In this document: piece by piece, positions 1 through 8,053 of the stretch | Layout: each line of letters starts with the position of its first letter | How positions within the stretch are numbered: position 1 is the stretch's first letter | NCBI GenBank assembly: GCA_021816545.1 | Contig: JAKAXP010000048.1 | Span: 1-12,525 of the forward strand | Length of the DNA stretch: 12,525 bases | Direction: 5' to 3' | DNA from: Bacteroidota bacterium | GTDB lineage: Bacteria > Bacteroidota > Bacteroidia > Bacteroidales > VadinHA17 | Translations under genes and position numbers: made by a program | The notes under the pieces: model-generated | Seen by the model: the letters and a program-made list of their open reading frames with translations, nothing else | Database searches by the model: none | Told to the model about the DNA's origin: nothing

Positions 1-3000
1 TTTCCGGTGCATACACTTCGGTTCCCAATCTCATCTTTTCCGGAACAGGAACCAGGATACTTCCCAATGCTGACCTGACTGTCTGTAAAAGGCTTGTTAT
101 TGACGGTCCGGTGCTGGACAACAGTGTCAATAACAGGAAAATATCCATTGGAGGCACTTTTGAAAGATACAATTCAGGAGTGTTTAAGAGCGGCTCAGGC
201 TCATACCCTGCAGCAACGGTATCATTCTCGGGATCCGCGGCCCAGTCTGTTGGCGGCTCCACCGGTGATTTCAGCGGTACGAGCAGGTTCTGGAATATGG
301 AGATAAACAATCCTGCCGGGCTGACCTTCAATGACGCCGGGCTTATTGAGGTTGGTAACCAGCTGTTGCTTACCGGCGGGGTAATTACCACAGCGCCCAA
401 CGGAAGACTCGTGCTTCTCAGCACTTCATCCTCTGCCGTTATTCCGGTTGGCGGAAGTGCATCATCATATGTGAGCGGACCGCTCACCAAGAGTATTGTA
501 AATGGTGATGCCTTTATCTTCCCGCTTGGAAGGGGTGCCATCAGGGGGCACCGGTTTATCCTCACTTCGGCTGCCGGAAGCACCACCTCTTTCACCGCGG
601 AGTATTTCACACCGAATACCACAGCAACATCTATTGCCCCTCCGCTTCAGGTTGCCAATACCCTTGAATACTGGAGCGTCTCGTCTGTCTCTTCTGCATC
701 GGCTAAGATCAAGATAGGATGGGATCCGCAGAGTGATCTCACTCCTCTTGTGACTGAAAACGGGCTGACAGACATGAGGGTGGCACGTTACATAACCGGG
801 TTATGGACCGAACTCCCGTCAACTGCCACGGGTAACAACAATAACGGCGAGGTGGAAACCTCAGGTAACGTGGCCGTTTCCTCCACACCTTCTGAATTCA
901 CCACTGCGAGTATCACCGGCACACTCGCCAGGGCTGCATTTTCTTCATTTGCACCAATTTGCGGCTCCGGAGGAATACCCGTCAGCTTTATTTCCTTTAC
1001 TCCTATAAGTCTTTCTTATATATTGAGCTATACTATTAACGGTGTCGCCCAGCCCGATGTGAATATAACCTCACTTCCCTACACTCTTCCCGCCAATATT
1101 CCCGGAGTCTACAGGCTGACCGGATTCAGGTTCAACAACGGAACCAGAACTGGTGTCGTTGACGCCAACACCGTTACGGTTTATGCCCTTCCGCCTGCCT
1201 CCGGAGCAGGTCCCAACCAGTCGCTCTGCGGGCTTTCAACAACCACTCTCGCAGGAAATGATCCAGGGATGTACTCCGGTCTCTGGACTATCGTCAGCGG
1301 TGCCGGAGGGTCATTTGAAAACAGTACGCTTTACAACACTGTATTTAACGGAGTGCTTGGAGTCAGCTATACACTTCGCTGGACTATAAGTAACGGACCG
1401 TGTTCATCATATGACGAAGTGGTTATTTCATTTCCTGTGGTTGCCTCAAGGCCGGGAGATTTTACAGCAGCCGAGACCTATGTCTGCCCCGGGGGTACCG
1501 GTTATACATATACAGTTCCTTTCGTTTCCGGGGTCACGTATAACTGGTCATACAGCGGCACAGGCCAGACAATTACCGGCAGCGGCAACTCAGTCACCGT
1601 TGATTTCAGTCTCTCTGCAACAGGCGGAACGCTCAGTGTCACGGCTACAAATGCCTGTGGCACCGGCCCGGCCCGGTCTGTGGATATTACTGTCAGATCA
1701 GCATCATTCTCATATCCCGGATCACCCTACTGTCAGAACGGCGCTGATCCCACCCCGGTACTTGCACCCTCGGGAGTGGCCGGAACATTCTCTTCAACAC
1801 CAGGGCTGGTATTTGTAAATACAGCTACAGGTCAGATAGATCTTTCCGCCAGCAAATCAGGGACATATACTGTAACAAATACTGTTAACCCCGCTGTTTG
1901 TTCAGGACTTTCGGCAACGGCAACAGTAACTGTTGCCGGAGAAACATGGACCGGTTCAGCCGGCAGTTCATGGGACAATCCATCAAACTGGTCATGCGGA
2001 TTTGTACCGTACCCGGTTACCACAGTTCAGATTCCGGATGCCTCAGTTGACCCGGTTATTGCTTCAGGAGTCACCGGAGAAGCCGGTGATCTTGACCTGG
2101 CTGCCGGAGCTGTTCTTTCGGTGCAGGGAGGAACAATCCGTATTTTCGGATCGGTTTCGGGAAGCGGTAATATTGATGCGTCTGCTGGTACGGTTGAATA
2201 TCGCGGAAGTACGCCGCAATCTGTAGTAAGCAATCGGTTTGCCGGAAGCTCCCTCCGGAACCTGACGGTGGCCAATGCTGCCGGAGTATCAATTACCGGG
2301 CCACTGGGTGTAACGGGAGCAGTATTGGTACAGACAGGTGAACTGGCCTCAAGCGGTAACCTCACCCTGGTTTCAGATGCAACACGTACTGCCTTTATTG
2401 ACGGTTCCGGAGCAGGAACGGTATCAGGCAACGTCACAATGCAACGCTACCTGCCGTCTAAATTCGGTTACAGGTATTTCAGCTCACCATTTGTCGCATC
2501 AACGGTGAATGAATTTGCGGATGATATGGATCTCGCATCCTCCTGGCCAATGCTTTACCGCTATGATGAGAGCCGGACCTCTTCAGGCTGGGTCTCGTAC
2601 ACTACAGGGACAGCCCTTCTAAGTCCCATGGAAGGGTATGCAGTCAACTTCGGATCGCTTGCTGTTACAGGTACGGTCGACCTGACAGGCGAAGTCACAA
2701 ACGGCAGCGTGGCAGTCACCCTTTATAACCATAACTATCCATATACGAAGGGATTCAATCTTGTCGGTAATCCTTATCCTTCTGCAGTGGACTGGAATGC
2801 TGCAGGGTGGACAAAAACCAATATTGACAATGCCCTTTACTTCTTCAGGGGCAGCACCACCGATGAATACAGCGGCACCTACAGCAGTTATGTGAATGGT
2901 ATTTCAAGTGACGGGGTGGCGAACAACATTATACCCTCAATGCAGGGATTCTTCGTGCACGTCGCCGACGGGGCCTATCCGGTGAACGGCACACTGGGTG

Positions 3001-3761
3001 CAACCAACAGCGTGAGGGTCAATGACCAGTCACATGTTTTCTTCAAGTCAGCTGCTGCAGATGACCGCTTCCTCGTCAGGCTGACGGCTGCATTCACGGA
3101 TGATACACTTTCTGCTGATCCGGCGGTGGTCTATTTTGACGCCGCCGCCACCGCCCCCTTTGATCCGGATCTTGATGCCCTCAAGCTGTTCAATACCGAT
3201 ATGATGGTGACTAACCTATATTCAGTTATTGCTGAAGGCAGGAAGCTGTCAGTCAATGCATTGCCTCCACAGAATGATACTGTTCTGAATGTCCCGATGG
3301 GCCTTACGACCTACCGTGACGGAGAGGTTGTATTCCGGCTTCGCAGCCTTGAGAACCTGCCTGAAAATGCCCGTGTCATGTTCCGTGATGCAGTTACCGG
3401 TAAAAATATTGACATGGTCTCCTCCGGGGTCTACAGGGTCACCCTCGCCGCCGGCGATTACAACGGCAGGTTTGCCCTGGCAATCCTGAAGAATACCACT
3501 GATACCGGCATTGCACCCGGAGATGATGAGGTGTTCAGCGCCTTCACTTCGCGTGAGCTGATTACGGCAACAGTAGGAGCCATTGACGGAGCAGAGGGAG
3601 TAATTACAATTTTTGACCTGGGGGGACGGTCTGTCTACCAGAGAAAAATCTTTGAAACAGGCCGTTATGACCTGGATGCAAATATTAAGCAGGGCATTTA
3701 CCTGGTGAACTACAGTTCAGGTGCATTGAAGGCAACAGTTAAGCTTGCAATCGGATTATGA
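1..3761 (+). CDS. Large multi-domain surface protein with T9SS C-terminal sorting domain (5' partial)
   Basis: The reading frame (codons from base 3) is open to the window's left edge, so the N-terminus and signal peptide are missing; the in-frame GTG at 111 is not a convincing start. Modules in order by base: a beta-rich unit with FSG..AQSV (about 165-500); an Ig/PKD-like module with PNQSLCG and LRWTISNGPC (about 1200-1430); a PKD-like module (about 1440-1700); a module with PYCQNG and GTYTVTNT (about 1705-1935); a WTG..SSWDNPSNW module (about 1945-2190); a second Q-S-V beta unit (2190-2440); a conserved region with GFNLVGNPYPSAVDW and SMQGFF (about 2465-3010); and a C-terminal domain (about 3535-3758) with ITIFDLGGRSV and QGIYLVNY. 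The last matches type A T9SS sorting domains, so I infer export across the outer membrane and surface attachment, probably as an adhesin or matrix protein. Its TGA overlaps the next start by 4 bp. Ligand unknown. Confidence 0.9.
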   Translation, partial: SGAYTSVPNLIFSGTGTRILPNADLTVCKRLVIDGPVLDNSVNNRKISIGGTFERYNSGVFKSGSGSYPAATVSFSGSAAQSVGGSTGDFSGTSRFWNMEINNPAGLTFNDAGLIEVGNQLLLTGGVITTAPNGRLVLLSTSSSAVIPVGGSASSYVSGPLTKSIVNGDAFIFPLGRGAIRGHRFILTSAAGSTTSFTAEYFTPNTTATSIAPPLQVANTLEYWSVSSVSSASAKIKIGWDPQSDLTPLVTENGLTDMRVARYITGLWTELPSTATGNNNNGEVETSGNVAVSSTPSEFTTASITGTLARAAFSSFAPICGSGGIPVSFISFTPISLSYILSYTINGVAQPDVNITSLPYTLPANIPGVYRLTGFRFNNGTRTGVVDANTVTVYALPPASGAGPNQSLCGLSTTTLAGNDPGMYSGLWTIVSGAGGSFENSTLYNTVFNGVLGVSYTLRWTISNGPCSSYDEVVISFPVVASRPGDFTAAETYVCPGGTGYTYTVPFVSGVTYNWSYSGTGQTITGSGNSVTVDFSLSATGGTLSVTATNACGTGPARSVDITVRSASFSYPGSPYCQNGADPTPVLAPSGVAGTFSSTPGLVFVNTATGQIDLSASKSGTYTVTNTVNPAVCSGLSATATVTVAGETWTGSAGSSWDNPSNWSCGFVPYPVTTVQIPDASVDPVIASGVTGEAGDLDLAAGAVLSVQGGTIRIFGSVSGSGNIDASAGTVEYRGSTPQSVVSNRFAGSSLRNLTVANAAGVSITGPLGVTGAVLVQTGELASSGNLTLVSDATRTAFIDGSGAGTVSGNVTMQRYLPSKFGYRYFSSPFVASTVNEFADDMDLASSWPMLYRYDESRTSSGWVSYTTGTALLSPMEGYAVNFGSLAVTGTVDLTGEVTNGSVAVTLYNHNYPYTKGFNLVGNPYPSAVDWNAAGWTKTNIDNALYFFRGSTTDEYSGTYSSYVNGISSDGVANNIIPSMQGFFVHVADGAYPVNGTLGATNSVRVNDQSHVFFKSAAADDRFLVRLTAAFTDDTLSADPAVVYFDAAATAPFDPDLDALKLFNTDMMVTNLYSVIAEGRKLSVNALPPQNDTVLNVPMGLTTYRDGEVVFRLRSLENLPENARVMFRDAVTGKNIDMVSSGVYRVTLAAGDYNGRFALAILKNTTDTGIAPGDDEVFSAFTSRELITATVGAIDGAEGVITIFDLGGRSVYQRKIFETGRYDLDANIKQGIYLVNYSSGALKATVKLAIGL

Positions 3762-4288
3762 TGACAGAACCAACATATAAAACCAGATCATTATACCGGT
3801 GGTTGTGGCTTCCGGCAATGATCATATTACTGGCCCTCCCCCTCTCGGCGAAGGCCCAGGAGCCTCCTCCCAGGCCGGTTATCCTGACTGCAAATCCGGC
3901 CCAGCCGCTTGCGTTCGGTGCTTTCTCCCCGGGTGCGTCAGGCGGTACAATAACCGTTGTTCCCGCAGGAACACGAAGCTCCTCGGGCAGCGTTGTTTTG
4001 CTCTCACTGGGGTATGTATATAATCCTGCGATGTTTTATGTAAGGGCCAACCCGGGAACGGTACTCTCTGTTCTTGCCACTCCTCCCGTTACCCTGACAG
4101 GAAGCGGAGGAGGTACAATCACCCTGCAGACATCCGGATCACTGCCTGCCTCACCCTTTGTTACCACACTTCCGTGGCCTCAGCAGACAACACTCCTTGT
4201 TGGAGGCATACTTACGGTCGGGAATATTGCCTCGAATCCGCCCGGCACCTATTCAGGGACCTTTACCGTAACGCTTGTAAGGGAATAA
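3758..4288 (+). CDS. DUF4402 domain protein, exported pilin-like subunit
   Basis: This 176-residue protein begins with a clear signal peptide: basic residues K8 and R10, a hydrophobic stretch at about 15-31, and a likely cut after A33 in AKA-QE. The mature part is a glycine/serine/threonine-rich, all-beta domain with the DUF4402 signatures: PLAFGAFSPGASGG at about 49-62, then GTRSSSG, a VGG..TVG segment, and a terminal GTYSGTFTVTL strand. DUF4402 proteins are small secreted beta-sandwich proteins often compared with pilin subunits; no enzymatic function is known. The start is the ATG at 3758, overlapping the upstream stop as ATGA, which suggests translational coupling. The ATG at 3761 is an equally possible start. 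An usher-like gene follows after 23 bp, so the likely role is a structural or tip subunit passed through that usher. That role is inferred from the neighbourhood, not shown by the sequence. Confidence 0.85.
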   Translation: MMTEPTYKTRSLYRWLWLPAMIILLALPLSAKAQEPPPRPVILTANPAQPLAFGAFSPGASGGTITVVPAGTRSSSGSVVLLSLGYVYNPAMFYVRANPGTVLSVLATPPVTLTGSGGGTITLQTSGSLPASPFVTTLPWPQQTTLLVGGILTVGNIASNPPGTYSGTFTVTLVRE

Positions 4289-4311
4289 AGACAGACTGAA
4301 ATCAGTATTCA

Positions 4312-7300
4312 ATGATGACCCCCGGAAAATATACCGTAAAGAAAAGCCGAAGAGCGGCTTCTTCTTATTTTACGGCATACCGCCTCCTGGTTGTCATTAC
4401 TCTCTCTCTGTGTATGACTGTGGCAGTAAAAGCCCAGGATGAGCCCCTGTATGACGAGATTTCGGTTTACGTTAGTCTTCCGCATGTGGGTATGGGGGAA
4501 GTTGATGCACTCATCAGGGATGAGGATGTATTTCTCTCTGTTACGGGTTTGTTTGACTTTCTGAGCATCAGGAACATTCCCAATGACAACCTTGATGTTG
4601 TCAACGGTTTTTTCATCAACCCGGAGGCAACATATACAATTGACAGGCCCGGAAAGCAGATAATATATGAAGGCCGGACATGGCCGCTTGAAGAGGGTGA
4701 CCTGGTAAGATCGGAAAGCGGCCTTTACCTCAGACTTCCGTGGTACGGAAAGGTGTTCGGTCTTGATTGCAGGTTTACCTTTCGTGATCTCACGGTTACT
4801 CTTGAGACACGGCAGGAGCTTCCCCGTATAAGGGAGATGAAACTCGCCGAGATGCGTGCCGGCATGACGCGCCTGAAGGGAGAAATCCAGGCAGACACCA
4901 CGGTTCAAAGAAGCTATCCCGGTTTCCGGTTCGGGATGGCCGACTGGTCAGTATATGCAATTGAGCAGCCGGAAGGAGTCGCCCAGGCAAGAATGAATCT
5001 GTCGCTTGGATCTGTTATCGCCGGAGGCGAAGCAACAGCGTCACTGAACTATTATACCGGTGACCCTTTCCGGGAGAAACAGCAGCATTACCTGTGGCGT
5101 CTTGTGAACAATGACCGCACTTTCCTGAGGCAGATAATGGCCGGAAAGATACTTACAAACGCCACTGCATCAATTTATGACCCGGTGATAGGCATCCAGC
5201 TGACCAATACACCGACTACGTTCAGGCGCTCATTCGGTTCGTACACACTCACTGACCGTACTGAACCCGGATGGACTGTTGAGCTGTATGTCAACAATGT
5301 GCTTGTTGATTATGTCAAAGCAGACGCTTCGGGATTCTTCACTTTTGAAGTTCCGCTTGTCTACGGGAACACAATGGTCAAACTCAAGTTTTATGGCCCC
5401 TGGGGAGAGGAGCGGACACGTGAACAGAACCTGACAATCCCGTATAACTTTATACCGCATAAGGAGCTTGAATATACAGTCAGTGCCGGTGTTGTGGAAG
5501 ATTCGGTATGGAGCCGGTTCTCCAGGGCAAGTGTTAGCTACGGAGCTACCAGGTTCCTTACAATTGGCGCCGGAGCAGAGTTTCTGTCATCAGTAACCTC
5601 GACACCGGTGATGCCTTTTGTCAACGCATCCCTGCGGCTGCCCGGCAATGTACTCCTGTCAGGCGAGTATACCCACGGCGTAAGAGGCCGCGGACGCCTT
5701 TCATACCGGTTCCCGTCAAATATTCAGCTTGACCTGGATTATATAAAGTATGACAGGGACCAGGAGGCCATCAGCTACAATTACCTTGAAGAGCGGCGCG
5801 CTGCCCTCTCTATTCCGATGAGGATAAAGAAATTCACCGCCTATTCGAGGATGTCATATTACCAGATTATCCTTCCTGCAACAAACTACAGTACCGCGGA
5901 ATGGCTCGTGGCAGGCTCTCTCCTGGGTGTGAACACAAACCTCACCACATATGGAATTTTCGCTGGTGAAAAGGATCCGAGCATTTACAGTCAGCTTTCA
6001 CTCGCAGTACGCCTTCCCGGAGAATTCCTGATAATGCCACAGGCCCAGTACAGCTACACTGACGGTGAATTCATGACAGCAAAGCTTGGCCTGGAGAAGC
6101 GTGTTCTTCAGAAAGGGTATATTAATCTTTCCTGGGAGAGGAATTTCAGACACGGCATAACTCTTGGCGAGATCGGCATGCGGTATGACTTCTCGTTTGC
6201 CCAGACAGGCATCTCGGCCAGGCAGACAAACAAACAATCAACTTTTGTCCAGTACGCAAGGGGGAGCTTTATCAATGACAGACCAACCCGCTGGCTTAAG
6301 GCTGACAACCGCACAAATGTAGGCAGGGGTGGGATTTCAGTTATTGCATTCCTTGACCTGAATGCCAACGGGCATCGTGATCCGGGTGAACCAAAGGCCC
6401 ACGGGCTGAATGTAAGGTCAAGCGCAGGAACACTGGAGCGCAGTGAAAAGGATACCACAATCCACATAACCGGACTTGAACCGTATGTAAAATACTTCAT
6501 TGAGATTGACGAAAGTAGTTTTGAAAACATTTCCTGGAGGCTTGAAAAGAAATCCTATGCTGTTGTGGCTGACCCGAATATGCTCAAGCTGATTGAGATA
6601 CCTATTTTTGTAAGGGGAGAGGCTACCGGGACTGTTTCATTTGAGGAGAAGGGAACAAGAAGAGGCCTTGGCAGGATAATAGTTACTTTCTTAAACAGCT
6701 CGGATGTAACAACCGGACGTGCCCTTACTGAGGAAGATGGCTATTACAGTTACTTCGGTCTGGCCCCCGGAAAATACCAGGTTCGTGTTGACACTGCACA
6801 GTTGCGCAGACTTGGACTCGTTTCTGAACCTGATTCTGTTGTGTTCAGCATAATGAGCAACAGCGAAGGGGATTATATCGAAGGACTTGACTTTACGCTG
6901 CGAAAAATTGCGCCTCTGCCCGAAGCCGTTAGCCTGCCTGATTCTGCTGCAGTGTCAGAAATTGCAGAAATTCCGGGGCTGGTTGCAGGCACGGATACAC
7001 TGAAGGTGACTCCGCCGGAGCCTGTCCGGGCTGTCGACAGGGACACCTCTTATCTAGTTGTTCATGAGGTTACCCGTGAGCTGGTTACAATTACCGAAGA
7101 TTACTTCGCCGTTCAGTTCGGGGCATTCAGGACAAAGCTCTATGCTGAGATCATGAAGAATAAAGTTGATGGTGTGCTTGACAAGAATGTAGAGCTGTTT
7201 GAGGAAGACGGCTTCTGGAAGGTACGCATCACTGGTTTCAAAGACCGGGAAGAACTGGATAAGTATATTCCGGTGATACACGGACAGGGCATCACGGAAA

Positions 7301-8037
7301 TATGGGTGATAACCAACAAGGCAGTCAAGGGTGAATGGATCACAACCACGAAGGAGGACTCTCTTGCCGTTGTTAAGGAGACTGTAACCGAGGAGCCCAT
7401 GCCGGTTGTGATTGCAGGCACCACGGTCCAGCTGGGATCGTTCAGCAGCCTCGAGGAAACCGTCTCAATGAGTGACAGGCTGCTTGCCGCCGCTGAAAAG
7501 CTGGTTACAATCCGCAATGAAGGTGGCCTCTACAAGGTTCAGATTACCGGGTTTGCAGATACAAATGAGGTGAGGAACTTCCTGCCTCTCCTCAGAAAGC
7601 ACGGTTTTGAAGACATCACGGTTCTTCATGAGTCTGAGACGGGGCTTGTGCCTGTTGCTCCTGCCGTGGAGGCGCCGGTGGCTGAAGAGCCCGCCGGGAT
7701 ACAGGCAGAAGCAGTACAACCGGCTCAGGACGTACAGGCGGAAATAATTCCCGAAGAACCTGTTAAGGTTGAAGAGGTTGCCCCAACGCCGCCACCCGTA
7801 CCCAGATTTGTGCTGCATGCAGGAAGCTACTACAAGAAAGCAGAAGCAGAAAGGGCAAGGCAGCGCATTGAACGGAGACTGAAACTTCCTGTTGAGGTCC
7901 TCGAGGAATGGGATACCTACAGGGTAGTCATCACCGGCTTCTTCACCAGGGAGGAGACTTATCCGTATTATCCTGAGCTTGCAGGATTGGGATTCACTGA
8001 TATCTTTGTCTATGAAAAGCCGTTGACAGAGCGGTAG
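4312..8037 (+). CDS. Fimbrial usher-like outer-membrane protein with three C-terminal SPOR domains
   Basis: 1241 residues. A signal peptide is likely cut after A41 (VKA-QD). Residues 47-210 resemble a usher N-terminal domain. A beta-barrel region runs from about 210 to 655, with an inserted plug-like beta domain (about 322-370, ELYVNNVLVDY through FYGPWGEE) after the typical LTN..DPVIGIQLTN..TTFRRSF stretch. Two periplasmic beta domains follow: an SdrD/CNA-B-like domain at about 674-765, with a D682-x-N-x-N-G-x-x-D690-x-x-E693 calcium-loop-like motif, and a carboxypeptidase-regulatory-like domain at about 770-862. After a Pro/acidic linker come three SPOR domains (about 931-1003, 1037-1108 and 1164-1238), each with a [VI]xITGF core. 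Ushers assemble and export chaperone-bound subunits; SPOR domains bind peptidoglycan glycan strands stripped of stem peptides. I infer an outer-membrane secretion pore tethered to the cell wall. Automatic annotation would probably name it only 'SPOR domain protein'. The ATG at 4315 is an alternative start. Confidence 0.82.
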   Translation: MMTPGKYTVKKSRRAASSYFTAYRLLVVITLSLCMTVAVKAQDEPLYDEISVYVSLPHVGMGEVDALIRDEDVFLSVTGLFDFLSIRNIPNDNLDVVNGFFINPEATYTIDRPGKQIIYEGRTWPLEEGDLVRSESGLYLRLPWYGKVFGLDCRFTFRDLTVTLETRQELPRIREMKLAEMRAGMTRLKGEIQADTTVQRSYPGFRFGMADWSVYAIEQPEGVAQARMNLSLGSVIAGGEATASLNYYTGDPFREKQQHYLWRLVNNDRTFLRQIMAGKILTNATASIYDPVIGIQLTNTPTTFRRSFGSYTLTDRTEPGWTVELYVNNVLVDYVKADASGFFTFEVPLVYGNTMVKLKFYGPWGEERTREQNLTIPYNFIPHKELEYTVSAGVVEDSVWSRFSRASVSYGATRFLTIGAGAEFLSSVTSTPVMPFVNASLRLPGNVLLSGEYTHGVRGRGRLSYRFPSNIQLDLDYIKYDRDQEAISYNYLEERRAALSIPMRIKKFTAYSRMSYYQIILPATNYSTAEWLVAGSLLGVNTNLTTYGIFAGEKDPSIYSQLSLAVRLPGEFLIMPQAQYSYTDGEFMTAKLGLEKRVLQKGYINLSWERNFRHGITLGEIGMRYDFSFAQTGISARQTNKQSTFVQYARGSFINDRPTRWLKADNRTNVGRGGISVIAFLDLNANGHRDPGEPKAHGLNVRSSAGTLERSEKDTTIHITGLEPYVKYFIEIDESSFENISWRLEKKSYAVVADPNMLKLIEIPIFVRGEATGTVSFEEKGTRRGLGRIIVTFLNSSDVTTGRALTEEDGYYSYFGLAPGKYQVRVDTAQLRRLGLVSEPDSVVFSIMSNSEGDYIEGLDFTLRKIAPLPEAVSLPDSAAVSEIAEIPGLVAGTDTLKVTPPEPVRAVDRDTSYLVVHEVTRELVTITEDYFAVQFGAFRTKLYAEIMKNKVDGVLDKNVELFEEDGFWKVRITGFKDREELDKYIPVIHGQGITEIWVITNKAVKGEWITTTKEDSLAVVKETVTEEPMPVVIAGTTVQLGSFSSLEETVSMSDRLLAAAEKLVTIRNEGGLYKVQITGFADTNEVRNFLPLLRKHGFEDITVLHESETGLVPVAPAVEAPVAEEPAGIQAEAVQPAQDVQAEIIPEEPVKVEEVAPTPPPVPRFVLHAGSYYKKAEAERARQRIERRLKLPVEVLEEWDTYRVVITGFFTREETYPYYPELAGLGFTDIFVYEKPLTER

Positions 8038-8053
8038 ACAAAAATCAGTACCA

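Noticed and set aside
111..113. GTG as the true start of the large surface protein
   Set aside because: The same frame continues upstream without a stop to the window edge, and no signal peptide follows the GTG.
2027..2437. 136-codon - strand frame inside the large surface protein gene
   Set aside because: Antisense to a strongly supported coding region; its composition only mirrors the sense codons.
4309..4908. 199-codon open frame on the - strand over the start of the usher gene
   Set aside because: It lies wholly opposite a well-supported gene, has no recognisable domain or signal peptide, and reads as low-likelihood protein.
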